Part shown: positions 25,720-34,931 of the stretch, one piece after another
Layout of the letters: each line of letters begins with the position of its first letter
Numbering within the stretch: position 1 is the stretch's first letter
Source: an uncultured Prevotella sp.
Lineage (GTDB): Bacteria; Bacteroidota; Bacteroidia; Bacteroidales; Bacteroidaceae
Assembly: GCA_946415755.1 (NCBI GenBank)
Contig: CAMKTS010000023.1
Coordinates: forward strand, 1 to 48,528
Length of the DNA stretch: 48,528 bases
Direction of reading: 5' to 3'
Position numbers and translations under genes: made by a program
The notes under the pieces: generated by a model
Told to the model about the DNA's origin: nothing
Databases searched by the model: none
What the model saw: the letters and a program-made list of their open reading frames with translations, nothing else

Positions 25720-27041
25720 ATTTTATCCAAAGCCTGACGGATATCGGCCAGGATATCGTCGACATCCTCAATGCCTACGCTAAGACGGATAAGGTCGGGA
25801 GCGACACCGGCTTCGCGCAACTGCTCGTCGGAGAGCTGACGGTGGGTATGCGAGGCAGGATGCAGCACACAGGTGCGGGCATCGGCTACATGGGTCACGA
25901 TGGCAATCATCTGTAGGGAGTCCATGAACTGGATGGCCGTTTCGCGCGTACCTTTCAGTCCGAAAGCGATGACACCGCAGGAACCGTCGGGCAGGTACTT
26001 CTCTGCCAGCACGTGGTTCTTGTCACTGGACAGTCCGCTATAGTGTACCCATGCCACACGGTTGTCGCCCTCCAGGAATTCTGCCACGCGTTGGGCATTC
26101 TGACAATGACGCTGCATGCGCAGGTGAAGGGTCTCCAGGCCGAGGTTCAGCAGGAACGAGTTCTGAGGAGAAGGGATGCTGCCCAGGTCACGCATCAGCT
26201 GGGCCACGAGTTTGGTGATGAAGGCCATCTTTCCGAATTTCTTGGTATAGGTGAGGCCGTGGTATGACTCGTCGGGAGTGCAGAGACCAGGGAACTTCTC
26301 TTGGCCCGACGGAGAACCCTCGGGAGTAGTGGCACCGACGTGGGTACAGGTGTCCCAGTTGAAGTTGCCGCTATCCACCACGCAGCCGCCCACCTGTGTG
26401 GCATGGCCGTCCATATACTTCGTAGTGGAGTGGGTGACGATGTCGGCACCCCATTCGAAGGGGCGGCAGTTGACGGGAGTGGGGAAGGTGTTGTCGACAA
26501 TGAGGGGCACGCCGTGCTTGTGGGCGATGCGAGCAAACTTCTCGATGTCGAGCACCTGACAGCCAGGGTTGGAGATGGTCTCGCCAAACAATGCCTTGGT
26601 GTTGGGACGGAAGGCCTTGTCAATCTCCTCTTCGCTGGCTTCTTGAGAGATAAAGGTGCATTCGATGCCCAATTTCTTCAATGTGACACCAAAGAGGTTG
26701 TAGGTGCCGCCATAGATCTCGTTGGAGGTGACAAAGTGGTCGCCTGCCTCGCAGATGTTGAAGATGGCATAGAAGTTGGCTGCCTGACCGGAAGAGGTCA
26801 GCACAGCACCTACACCGCCCTCAAGGGCGGCAATCTTCGAAGCCACGGCATCGTTGGTAGGATTCTGCAGACGGGTATAGAAATAACCTTCCTTTTTCAG
26901 GTCGAAGAGGTCGGCCATCTCTTCTGTGTTGTCATACTTGAATGTGGTGCTCTGGATGATGGGGAGCACGCGGGGGTCGCCATTTTTGGGCTGCCAGCCT
27001 GCTTGTACGCAGAGTGTGGCGGGTTTCATCTTTCTTGTCAT
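25716..27041 (-). CDS. metY: O-acetylhomoserine sulfhydrylase MetY
   Basis: The 441-residue PLP enzyme of the Cys/Met metabolism family makes homocysteine from O-acetylhomoserine and sulfide (O-acetylhomoserine aminocarboxypropyltransferase). The PLP lysine is K208 in THSTTKYMDGHATQVGG. YTRLQNPT (55-62) and SSGQAAN (83-89) are family blocks. The length of about 430-440 separates it from cystathionine gamma-synthases (about 390). The start is at 27041 or at the internal M5 (27029), both downstream of the promoter. The HExxH gene is coupled at its 3' end. Confidence 0.92.
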   Translation of the reverse strand: MTRKMKPATLCVQAGWQPKNGDPRVLPIIQSTTFKYDNTEEMADLFDLKKEGYFYTRLQNPTNDAVASKIAALEGGVGAVLTSSGQAANFYAIFNICEAGDHFVTSNEIYGGTYNLFGVTLKKLGIECTFISQEASEEEIDKAFRPNTKALFGETISNPGCQVLDIEKFARIAHKHGVPLIVDNTFPTPVNCRPFEWGADIVTHSTTKYMDGHATQVGGCVVDSGNFNWDTCTHVGATTPEGSPSGQEKFPGLCTPDESYHGLTYTKKFGKMAFITKLVAQLMRDLGSIPSPQNSFLLNLGLETLHLRMQRHCQNAQRVAEFLEGDNRVAWVHYSGLSSDKNHVLAEKYLPDGSCGVIAFGLKGTRETAIQFMDSLQMIAIVTHVADARTCVLHPASHTHRQLSDEQLREAGVAPDLIRLSVGIEDVDDILADIRQALDKI

Positions 27042-27066
27042 AGGGCTATATTCGGTTTATAGGGTG

Positions 27067-27097
27067 CAAAGGTACGAATAAGTGAGAACAATACAAA
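27067..27097 (-). promoter_or_regulatory. Promoter of metY
   Basis: On the minus strand TTTG (complement of 27094-27097) and TACCTTTG (complement of 27067-27074) are 19 bp apart. A second copy of the core CAAAGGTACGAATAAGTGAG lies at 27154-27173, as if the promoter had been duplicated. Confidence 0.8.
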
Positions 27098-27185
27098 ACA
27101 AAAACCATATTTTTTGTTTTTATTGTCGAACGCAAGTACCTACGAGCGAAGCTCAAAGGTACGAATAAGTGAGCAAAATGCCAAA

Positions 27186-28625
27186 TTATATGCTTTTATT
27201 TTTCCATAATATATGCCACAGCACGTATAGGCATGCGATGACCACATATAACAGCATGGTTTGCAGCAGAGAGGGATGCAGATGGTCAATGCTGGCTCCG
27301 GGCAGCACGGCGATGTATGAGAGAATGGCTGTTGTACCCGTGATGATGCCTGCCAGCACGGAGGCGATAACCGCATGCTGCATGACGAGCAAGAGTAGTG
27401 CCGTACCGATGATGAGGTAGGCTCCAGGAACAACGATGAAATTGGTGAGGAGGAAATAACAGGAGAACCGTCCGAAATGGTATGCCACCAATGGTGCCGT
27501 TCCTATTTGAGCAGCTACGGAGAGAACGGTCAGTCCCCATATCCATCGTAGTAGCCAGTGCTCTTGAAGGTAGTGGGCGCTGAATACGCTGTTCAGCAGC
27601 GGGAAGAACAGCAGAATGCTGAACACAGCCATAAACGACAGTTGGAAACTGATATCGAAGAGCATCAGCGGCTGGGCGGCCAGCATACAGATGGCTGTAA
27701 AGGCCAGAACGTTGATACTGGTCTTGTTGCGGTAGCCGATGCTTAACAGCGCATAGACGGTCAGCATCAATGCTGCCCGGATGATGCTGGGAGCCAGTCC
27801 GGTGAGAAAGGCGAAGGTCCATAGCAGGAGGATGGTGGCCGTCTGTGACAGGATACGCCAGCGGCGGCCTACGGTGAGCAGCGTTACAAACCAGTAGATG
27901 ATGCCGAGGTGCAGACCGCTGAGTGCCAGCACATGACTGGCTCCCGTGATGGAGTAGGTCTCGCGCAGCTCTTGCGTCAATGAGGTCTTGTCGCCCAGGG
28001 TCATGGCTGCAGCGATGGCGTAGGCATCCTGGTCCAGTCCTTGCTGTCGGTAGTTTTCCAACAGGCGTTCCCTGAACAGTAGCATTCTTAGCCTTACTCG
28101 CTGCAACAAGGACAGTCCTGACGTGCTGACCTCTTTCCCCCTCCATTGGCCATAGCCAGCAAACACCTCTCCGGAATATCCGTGGCTGTCGAAGTACAGT
28201 GGATAGTAGGTAATGGGGCGGCTGTCGTTGTCAACGGTCAGTCCACCGCCAAGGGTGACAGGAGCATCCTTCATCATGCGCAGACGTACCTTTTTGCCAT
28301 CTGCCGTCAGGGCATCCATCACGATGGTCTTTCCCTTGTCAATGGGGGGAGAGATAATAATGAGGTCGTGCGAAAGAGGTGGTGTGTGCAGCCTGTCAAC
28401 CTGGATGACGGTCAGCAGCATACCTATCAGTATGGTGCATAAAGCGATGCCGCCGCTTTGCAATCGGCGAAAACGGTACAGCAGGGCGGTAAGCGGTACG
28501 ATAATGATAAGTAAGACGAACAGCAGGCGCATGCAGAGGGGGAAATAGTAGCCTGCGGCAATGCCTGCCATCAGACAGGCACAGAGCGGGAGTAACGGAG
28601 CATGAACAGGCTGTCGCACAATCAT
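27186..28625 (-). CDS. comEC: ComEC/Rec2-family DNA uptake channel, short form
   Basis: The 479-residue membrane protein has about three N-terminal spans, a soluble DUF4131-like segment (about 85-175), and the Competence domain with many spans (about 195-475). The signature ITGASHVLALSGLHLGIIYW region lies near residue 225. ComEC carries single-stranded DNA across the inner membrane in natural transformation. The metallo-beta-lactamase domain found at the C-terminus of longer ComEC proteins is absent and the protein is short. It overlaps the ligA stop by 4 bases (ATGA). It could still act in uptake with a separate nuclease; other competence genes are not in the window. Confidence 0.87.
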   Translation of the reverse strand: MIVRQPVHAPLLPLCACLMAGIAAGYYFPLCMRLLFVLLIIIVPLTALLYRFRRLQSGGIALCTILIGMLLTVIQVDRLHTPPLSHDLIIISPPIDKGKTIVMDALTADGKKVRLRMMKDAPVTLGGGLTVDNDSRPITYYPLYFDSHGYSGEVFAGYGQWRGKEVSTSGLSLLQRVRLRMLLFRERLLENYRQQGLDQDAYAIAAAMTLGDKTSLTQELRETYSITGASHVLALSGLHLGIIYWFVTLLTVGRRWRILSQTATILLLWTFAFLTGLAPSIIRAALMLTVYALLSIGYRNKTSINVLAFTAICMLAAQPLMLFDISFQLSFMAVFSILLFFPLLNSVFSAHYLQEHWLLRWIWGLTVLSVAAQIGTAPLVAYHFGRFSCYFLLTNFIVVPGAYLIIGTALLLLVMQHAVIASVLAGIITGTTAILSYIAVLPGASIDHLHPSLLQTMLLYVVIACLYVLWHILWKNKSI

Positions 28626-30628
28626 GTCTCTTCCCCGTAGGCGTGAATGAAGTCATCCTCAGAGAGTATGGGGATGCCCAATTGTTGGGCTTTCTTGTTC
28701 TTGCCCGATGTAGAGGTGACATCGTTGTTGATGAGAAAGGACGTGGAACCGCTGACGGCAGAGGCAACCTTGCCGCCTTGCTGCTCAATATATGCTTTCA
28801 GCTCGTTACGATTCTTATAGTGGTGTACATCGCCTGTGATGACGAAGGTCAGTCCTTCACAGCGGCTGCCTTTCGGTTCGTTATCGGTCTGGCTGATGTT
28901 GAGATTCTCTTTCAGGTGACGATAGCGCGAGAGGTTGCGTTCGTCACGGAACCAACGTACAAACTGTGCCGACTTCTCTGGCCCGATACCATTGACATGA
29001 GCAAACACCTCTTCGGGTTCTGCCTGTGCGGCAAAGAGGTCATCACCTTGTTTGATGGCTTCGTGAACGAGGTCGTCAAGGCTGTAGGAACTAAGCAGAC
29101 GCTTGCAGACATCGATGCCGCACAGCGGGATGTTCAGGGCGTAGAGCAACCGATGGGCCTCGACGTTGCGGGAACGGTCGATGCTGCGCATGATGTTGGA
29201 TGCCGACTTCTCGCCAAAACCCTCCATCTTTGACAGGTTGAGGATGTGCTGGCGCAACTTGTAAAGGTCGGCATACTCTGATACCCAGCCCAGGTTGATG
29301 AACTTGGCCAGCGTCTGCTCAGAGATACCATCAATGTTCATGCCTTCTTTCGATACGAAACGGGCAAACTTGCGCAGCTGTTTGGCAGGACATTCGCTGT
29401 TGGTGCAGTGGAGGGTCTTAGTGCCGCTGGCCTCGCTCACCTTGATGGTGGCAGGGGCATGGCAGACAGGGCAGTGGTTTGGCACGCTAAACGTGCCAAC
29501 GCGAGCGGTGACGGCAATGACCTTGGGGATGATCTTGTTGGCCTTGATGACCGAGAGCTGTGTGCCGGGGCCTCCGATACCCAGTCGCTCGCATTCGCTG
29601 ATGTTGCAAAGCGAGGCGCGCTTGACGGTGGTGCCCTCCAGCTCTACGGGCTGGAAGATGGCCACTGGGGAGATGGTGGAGGCGGCGCACGACCACTCTA
29701 TCTCCTTGAGGATGGTGTCGGCGGCTTCGTCTTGCCACTTGAAGGCCAGTCCTGCACGGGTGGCGTGATGGCCGGTGACACTACCTGTCTGGGCGTATGC
29801 CGTGTCATCGTAACAGATGACAAGGCCATCGACGGGGTAGGGGTTCTTTTTTGAAGTGACTTCCTCGGTAAAGGCGTTGACAACGCCTTCCACAGACGAA
29901 ATGTTTGGCAGAGTGACGAGACGGCGCTCCACGGTGCTGAAGCCCTGGCGGTCGAGCCAGTCCATACGCTCTCCCCATGAAGTGATATCTTCCTTAGTAG
30001 ATACCAAGGTAAAAGGAATCCAGCGGATGTGGCGGTCTTTGATGTCTTGCGGGTCTTTGACCGACAGCGAGCCAGAGGCTAGGTTGCGGGGATTGGCATA
30101 GTCCTCGCCGCTCTCCATCAGGAAACGCTCGAAGTCCTCGTAGGAGATGACAGCCTCGCCCCGGATGACGGTATGCCCCTGTGCCGGTATCTCCTGTGGG
30201 ATGCCGCTGATGGCGCATGCCAGATGGGTGATGTTGGTACCGATATGGCCGTTGCCTCGAGTCACCACCTTTATAAGCCGGCCGTCATCGTAGGTGACGA
30301 CGAGTGTCAGCCCGTCCAGCTTCCATGAGATCCAGATGGGTTTTTCTTCCGCCCATTTGACGAGTTCTTCCACCTGTTTGGTCTTGGCCAGGGAGAGGGC
30401 GGCAAACTCGTGTTCCTCCTTCTGTCCGCTGATGGCATCTTCTGATACACGTTGTGTAGGGGAGTCGGGCAGTATGGTACCCGTATCCTGCTCTATCCGT
30501 TTCAGTTCGTCAAAACGAGCATCCCACTCGTAGTCCGTCATCCGCTCAGTCCGTCCGTTGTAGTAGGCATCACTGGCCTCGTTCAGCTCGCGGATGAGCT
30601 GCTCCATCCTGCTTAGTCTCTCGTCCAT
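28622..30628 (-). CDS. ligA: Divergent NAD-dependent DNA ligase (LigA-like)
   Basis: The 668-residue protein has the LigA layout: adenylation domain (about 1-320) with nucleophile K103 in KLDG, OB fold (about 325-400), Cys4 zinc finger (CPVC ... CTNSEC), helix-hairpin-helix region, and C-terminal BRCT (about 590-668). It would seal nicks using NAD+. Several usually invariant spots differ: the Glu two residues before the Lys is Ser101 (ISWKLDG), RGDG is RGNG (R124-G127), the GEDVT block is GTNIT, and DGxVxK is DGLVICY. This suggests a second, divergent LigA rather than the essential one. The start at 30628 is 16 bp after hisB; the upstream in-frame ATG would lie inside hisB. It is coupled to comEC. 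Confidence 0.86.
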   Translation of the reverse strand: MDERLSRMEQLIRELNEASDAYYNGRTERMTDYEWDARFDELKRIEQDTGTILPDSPTQRVSEDAISGQKEEHEFAALSLAKTKQVEELVKWAEEKPIWISWKLDGLTLVVTYDDGRLIKVVTRGNGHIGTNITHLACAISGIPQEIPAQGHTVIRGEAVISYEDFERFLMESGEDYANPRNLASGSLSVKDPQDIKDRHIRWIPFTLVSTKEDITSWGERMDWLDRQGFSTVERRLVTLPNISSVEGVVNAFTEEVTSKKNPYPVDGLVICYDDTAYAQTGSVTGHHATRAGLAFKWQDEAADTILKEIEWSCAASTISPVAIFQPVELEGTTVKRASLCNISECERLGIGGPGTQLSVIKANKIIPKVIAVTARVGTFSVPNHCPVCHAPATIKVSEASGTKTLHCTNSECPAKQLRKFARFVSKEGMNIDGISEQTLAKFINLGWVSEYADLYKLRQHILNLSKMEGFGEKSASNIMRSIDRSRNVEAHRLLYALNIPLCGIDVCKRLLSSYSLDDLVHEAIKQGDDLFAAQAEPEEVFAHVNGIGPEKSAQFVRWFRDERNLSRYRHLKENLNISQTDNEPKGSRCEGLTFVITGDVHHYKNRNELKAYIEQQGGKVASAVSGSTSFLINNDVTSTSGKNKKAQQLGIPILSEDDFIHAYGEET

Positions 30629-30644
30629 ATAAGCGTTCGTTTTT

Positions 30645-31703
30645 TTATAGCATTCCTTTGGTAGACGGCAACTCGTAATGGTATACATCACGACGGACGG
30701 CCATCTTCAGAGCACGGGCGAGAGCCTTGAAGATACCTTCTATCTTGTGGTGCTCATTCTGGCCTTCGGCCTTGATGTTGAGGTTCATCTTAGCAGCATC
30801 GCTCAAGCTCTTGAAGAAATGGAGGAACATCTCGGTAGGCATCTCACCGATTTTCTCACGGTGGAAGTCGGCATTCCACACCAGCCAGGGGCGACCGCCG
30901 AAGTCGAGACATACGCTGCACAGGCAGTCATCCATCGGCAGGGTGTAGCCATAGCGCTCTATGCCGCGCTTGTCGCCCAATGCCTTGAGCAGGCACTCGC
31001 CCAAAGCTAATGCCGTATCCTCAATGGTGTGGTGCTCATCAACGCCGAGGTCGCCCTTTACGCGAATGGTGAGGTCTATCATGCCGTGCTTGCCTATCTG
31101 TTCCAGCATGTGGTCGAAGAATCCCAGTCCGGTCTGAATGTCGCATCTTCCGTTGCCGTCCAGGTCTACCTTGATGTTAATATCCGTTTCCTTGGTGGTG
31201 CGCTTTACTTCTGCCGTGCGCTCTCCACCGTAGGCAATCTCTGCTGCCTTGTCCCAGTTGCCTATCTGCAGGAACTTACAGCCGATGTTCTCAGCAAACT
31301 GACGGTCGGTGTCGCGGTCGCCGATGACGTAGCTGTTAGCCATGTCGTATGCTGGGTCAGCCATATATTTTTGTACCAGTCCGGTATTGGGCTTGCGCGT
31401 AGGGGCATTGTCCTCTGGGAAGTGAGGGTCTATCAGTATGTCATCGAACTCCACGCCTTCGCCCTTCAGTGTTTCTGTGATAAAGTTCTGAACAGGCCAG
31501 AAAGTGTCTTCTGGGAAGGCTGGAGTGCCCAGGCCATCCTGATTGCTTACCATGACGAATACATAGTCGGTATGCTGTCGCAGGAATACGAGGTTGGATA
31601 TGGCGCGGGGCACGAACTGCAATTTCTCGAATGAGTCAATCTGCTCGTCGTCAGGCTCGCGGATGATGGTGCCGTCGCGGTCGATGAAGAGTATCTTTTT
31701 CAT
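30645..31703 (-). CDS. hisB: Bifunctional histidinol-phosphatase/imidazoleglycerol-phosphate dehydratase HisB
   Basis: The 352-residue fusion has an N-terminal HAD phosphatase (about 1-165; FIDRDGTI with D8 and D10) and a C-terminal IGP dehydratase (about 168-352) with metal motifs [27 protein letters not shown] and [16 protein letters not shown]. It performs the sixth and eighth steps of histidine synthesis. No other his genes are present; it lies instead between a membrane protein (4-base ATGA overlap) and ligA. The other his genes must be elsewhere. Confidence 0.95.
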   Translation of the reverse strand: MKKILFIDRDGTIIREPDDEQIDSFEKLQFVPRAISNLVFLRQHTDYVFVMVSNQDGLGTPAFPEDTFWPVQNFITETLKGEGVEFDDILIDPHFPEDNAPTRKPNTGLVQKYMADPAYDMANSYVIGDRDTDRQFAENIGCKFLQIGNWDKAAEIAYGGERTAEVKRTTKETDINIKVDLDGNGRCDIQTGLGFFDHMLEQIGKHGMIDLTIRVKGDLGVDEHHTIEDTALALGECLLKALGDKRGIERYGYTLPMDDCLCSVCLDFGGRPWLVWNADFHREKIGEMPTEMFLHFFKSLSDAAKMNLNIKAEGQNEHHKIEGIFKALARALKMAVRRDVYHYELPSTKGML

Positions 31704-32677
31704 GCTTGTTGCTTGATTTGCTGTTTCTCTAACTCCTTGGCTTCAATGGAACCGTATGCATAATAGCTGTGGATGAGTGTTACCTGACAGACATAGAACT
31801 GGAAAAAGCAGGTCAGCAGGAAGGTCAGGAATGTCAGGGTCGTGATATGGGACGGCATGCCTAACGGGTCGCCCATCAACAGTCCCATCTGTGCAGTCTG
31901 GTTGGCTATGTAGAGAATAGAGGCCGGCAGTCCCGTCACGATAGATGCCAAGGTGACGAATAGAATGCTGACCAGCAACACCAGGAACAGACTGCCCCAG
32001 TGGCGCATGCCGCAGCCGTAGCTCTCTCCCAGCGTGTGCAGGTAGCTTCTCGGTGCTTCCATCAGATATTTCATCAGTACATATCCAAGTGGTAATGCCA
32101 ATAGTAGTACGATGAGGGTTAGCAGACAGAAGGTGGCACCTACCGTAGTGGGATGGCGCAGTATGAAATGATGACTGGCGTGTTCTGTTGCAGCCAACAG
32201 CCCCATCGTCAGCAATAACGGTATCAGCAACAACAGCAGCGTCATGCCGACACCCTTCGCTGTGCGCCCTGTCATTTGCAGGACTACTTTTAGCCAGCTC
32301 GTCGGCATGGTGATATGTCCGGTGTCCTTATGCTCTTTCAGCTTGTTGACGATGGTGGCAGAAGCCAATGTAAAGGTGATAATACTCAGAAGTGTCATTG
32401 CAAAGAGCATTAGCACCATTGAGCCGTACTCCTGGGCGAGTTCTTGAAGGTAGATTTCTTCGCCAGTCATCTTGCTAACGATGCCTACCAGGATTTCCGG
32501 CACCTTGATGGCTGTCAGAACACCGAGGAATCCGCCTGTTATAGCATAAAGCAATGCCATCAGCCACGATGCCTTGAACAACCGTCTGAAATGCTCTGTG
32601 TACAATTGAAAACCGGTGGTCAATATGCTGCGATAGCTACGTGCTTTCATCAATGTGTTGTCTTTTTCTTTCTCCAT
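31700..32677 (-). CDS. Six-span membrane protein of unknown function
   Basis: The 325-residue product has about six hydrophobic spans (for example [39 protein letters not shown] and [17 protein letters not shown]) and a charged C-terminus. I do not recognise the family. The start at 32677 (MEKEKD) was chosen because the upstream in-frame ATG at 32701 overlaps the -7 box of the promoter. It is the first gene of the operon with hisB, ligA and comEC. Confidence 0.75.
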   Translation of the reverse strand: MEKEKDNTLMKARSYRSILTTGFQLYTEHFRRLFKASWLMALLYAITGGFLGVLTAIKVPEILVGIVSKMTGEEIYLQELAQEYGSMVLMLFAMTLLSIITFTLASATIVNKLKEHKDTGHITMPTSWLKVVLQMTGRTAKGVGMTLLLLLIPLLLTMGLLAATEHASHHFILRHPTTVGATFCLLTLIVLLLALPLGYVLMKYLMEAPRSYLHTLGESYGCGMRHWGSLFLVLLVSILFVTLASIVTGLPASILYIANQTAQMGLLMGDPLGMPSHITTLTFLTFLLTCFFQFYVCQVTLIHSYYAYGSIEAKELEKQQIKQQA

Positions 32678-32697
32678 ACCTTTTCTTGTTAGCGACT

Positions 32698-32780
32698 GCA
32701 AAGGTAGTGTAATTCGCGCAAATAACCAAATATATTTGAGCTTAAAATTTGGTAATTAGCGCGAATTACACTACCTTTGC
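32698..32780. promoter_or_regulatory. Mirror-image divergent promoter pair (34-bp inverted repeat)
   Basis: Left arm 32698-32731 and right arm 32747-32780 are inverted copies with 2 mismatches, separated by 15 bp. Each arm contains a complete promoter facing outwards: TTTG and TACCTTTG 20 bp apart (right: 32748-32751 and 32772-32779; left: complement of 32727-32730 and 32699-32706). The spacer of each promoter contains GCGCGAATTACAC, so any protein bound there would act on both sides equally. Confidence 0.88.
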
Positions 32781-32788
32781 ACACGAAA

Positions 32789-33772
32789 ATGAAAATACTA
32801 AAGTGGGGCTTCATCGGATGTGGTGAGGTAACGGAGAAGAAAAGCGGACCGGCTTTCTCTGAAGTAGAGGGCTCGGAAGTGGTGGCAGTAATGAGCCGTC
32901 AGACGCAGAAGGCGCGCAGCTATGCTGAGCGTCACGGCATACCACAGTGGTATACCGATGCACAGGAACTCATTGACGATCCTGCCGTCAATGCCGTATA
33001 TATCGCCACACCTCCCTCAAGTCATGCCACGTTTGCCATTATGGCCATGAAGGCTGGCAAACCGGTGTATGTGGAGAAACCCCTGGCAGCCTCGTATGAG
33101 GACTGCGCCCGCATCAACCGCATCAGCGAAGAGACGGGAATTCCGTGTTTTGTGGCCTACTACCGTCGCTATCTGCCTTATTTTCAGAAAGTGAAAGAGA
33201 TAGTAGACCGTGGGGTTATCGGCAAGGTGGTGAATGTACAGGTGCGCTTTGCGGTGCCGCCCCGTGAATTGGACTTTGCCAATGCCAGTGATCTGCCGTG
33301 GCGCTTGCAGCCAGATATTGCCGGTGGCGGCTATTTCTACGACTTGGCTCCCCACCAGCTAGATTTCTTACAGTACCTGTTTGGTGTCATCACCAAGGCA
33401 CGTGGCATCTGTGCCAACCGTGGGGGGCTTTACAAAGCCGAAGACTCAGTATGTGCCTGCTTTGAGTTTGAGAACGGACTGCCTGGCAGTGGCTCTTGGT
33501 GCTTCGTGGCCCATGAGTCGGCACGCGAGGACCGTATCAACTTGATTGGTGACAGAGGGTCGGTGAGTTTCTCAGTATTCGACTACCAACCCATCAGGCT
33601 CCATACCCTCTATGGCGAGGAGAGCATTGCAGTCCCCAACCCACCGCATGTACAGGCACCACTGATCAAGAATGTGATAGAACATCTGCAGGGGCTGGCT
33701 ATCTGTGAGTGTACCAGCGTCTCTGCTACCCCCGTCAACTGGGTGCTTGACAGGATATTAGGCAAGTTCTGA
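32789..33772 (+). CDS. Gfo/Idh/MocA-family oxidoreductase
   Basis: The 327-residue protein has the N-terminal Rossmann fold with WGFIGCGEVTEKKSG (GxGxxG-like) and the family signature VEKPLA near residue 95, followed by the alpha/beta C-terminal domain with GGGYFYDLAPHQLD (the His of the usual catalytic set). It would oxidise or reduce a sugar or cyclitol with NAD(P). The substrate is unknown. The ATG at 32789 is only 9 bp after the -7 box, so the mRNA is probably leaderless. First gene of an operon with four downstream genes. Confidence 0.9.
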   Translation: MKILKWGFIGCGEVTEKKSGPAFSEVEGSEVVAVMSRQTQKARSYAERHGIPQWYTDAQELIDDPAVNAVYIATPPSSHATFAIMAMKAGKPVYVEKPLAASYEDCARINRISEETGIPCFVAYYRRYLPYFQKVKEIVDRGVIGKVVNVQVRFAVPPRELDFANASDLPWRLQPDIAGGGYFYDLAPHQLDFLQYLFGVITKARGICANRGGLYKAEDSVCACFEFENGLPGSGSWCFVAHESAREDRINLIGDRGSVSFSVFDYQPIRLHTLYGEESIAVPNPPHVQAPLIKNVIEHLQGLAICECTSVSATPVNWVLDRILGKF

Positions 33773-33776
33773 AGGG

Positions 33777-34931
33777 ATGAGACGGACGGTGATGACATGG
33801 ATTTTTGCAGTAGCGGCAGTGTTGACCGCATCGGCCACCGGTAGCCTTGCCACCGATACCGTTCCTGCCACCGATACCATTCCTGCCATCGATACCGTGA
33901 CAGCCGTGGAACAACCCAAGAAGAAGATGAGTTGGCTGCGGCGTACGATTCGCGGCTTCAGCTATATCGACGAGAACTATGTGGAGCCGCAGCACTATAA
34001 CTGGACGGTGATGCTGCAGGCCGCCTATACCTACGAGAACTATCGCCTGAGCAGTGTGGGTGATAATAGCCAGTCGGTATCGTTCAAGCCGCAGGCAGGC
34101 ATCAAGTTAGGCCCGTATGTCGGGTGGCGATGGGTGATACTGGGTTATACCATCGACTTGAGTAATATCAGCTTCGGACTGACTTCGGCATGGAAGGGAT
34201 TCGACTTCAGCATCTACAGTGCCCAGATTGGTGCCGATGTCTACTATCACCACACCCGTGACAACTACAGCATACGCAATGTGAAGCTGGGGGGCAACAT
34301 CAATACTGCCGTGTTGGAAGGTATGCCCTTCGACGGCATTAGTGTGGGAACCACGGGCATCAACCTCTACTATATCTTCAACCACCAGCGATTCTCCTAT
34401 CCGGCAGCCTTTGCACAGAGTACCTGCCAGAAAATCAGCTGTGGCTCGTGGATGGCCGGTATCGGTTTCTTGAGCAACACCCTGGAATTCGATTATGAGA
34501 AGCTGATGAGACAGGCGGCAGAGCGGCTGGCTCCGCAGACGCTGGAGCTGGACAGCGGACTGATGTTCAAAGAGGTGAACTACTATAATATCAATGCCTC
34601 GGTGGGCTATGCCTACAACTGGGTGTTTGCGCGCAATTTCCTGTTCTGTGCCAGTCTGTCGTTGGCACTGGCTTATAAGAAGACACGTGGTGAGACGACC
34701 AACGGCGACCAGAAGGGCTTCAACTTCAACAACCTGAATATCGACGGTCTCGGACGCTTCGGCGTGGTGTACAACAACACCCGCTGGTATGCAGGAGCCA
34801 GTGCCATCATACGTACCTATAATTATAAGAAGTCGCGCTTTGCCGCCAACAACATCCTGGGAAGTGTCAACCTCTATATAGGCTATAATTTCGGGCTGCG
34901 AAAACAATATAAGAAAAAGAAAGCTCCATGA
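33777..34931 (+). CDS. DUF4421-like outer-membrane beta-barrel protein
   Basis: The 384-residue protein has a signal peptide followed by a repeated stretch (ATDTVPATDTIPAIDTV) encoded by three 18-bp repeats (33849-33902), then a long beta-strand-rich region with alternating aromatic residues (NWTVMLQAAYTYENYRL ... GSVNLYIGYNFGLRKQYKKK). It recalls DUF4421 proteins of Bacteroidales. Function is unknown, probably in the outer membrane. It starts 4 bp after the oxidoreductase gene and overlaps the next gene by 4 bases. Confidence 0.75.
   Translation: MRRTVMTWIFAVAAVLTASATGSLATDTVPATDTIPAIDTVTAVEQPKKKMSWLRRTIRGFSYIDENYVEPQHYNWTVMLQAAYTYENYRLSSVGDNSQSVSFKPQAGIKLGPYVGWRWVILGYTIDLSNISFGLTSAWKGFDFSIYSAQIGADVYYHHTRDNYSIRNVKLGGNINTAVLEGMPFDGISVGTTGINLYYIFNHQRFSYPAAFAQSTCQKISCGSWMAGIGFLSNTLEFDYEKLMRQAAERLAPQTLELDSGLMFKEVNYYNINASVGYAYNWVFARNFLFCASLSLALAYKKTRGETTNGDQKGFNFNNLNIDGLGRFGVVYNNTRWYAGASAIIRTYNYKKSRFAANNILGSVNLYIGYNFGLRKQYKKKKAP

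Noticed and set aside
32698..32780. Inverted repeat as an invertible (phase-variable) promoter
   Set aside because: The enclosed spacer is only 15 bp and both arms already contain full promoters, so inversion would change nothing; no invertase gene is nearby.
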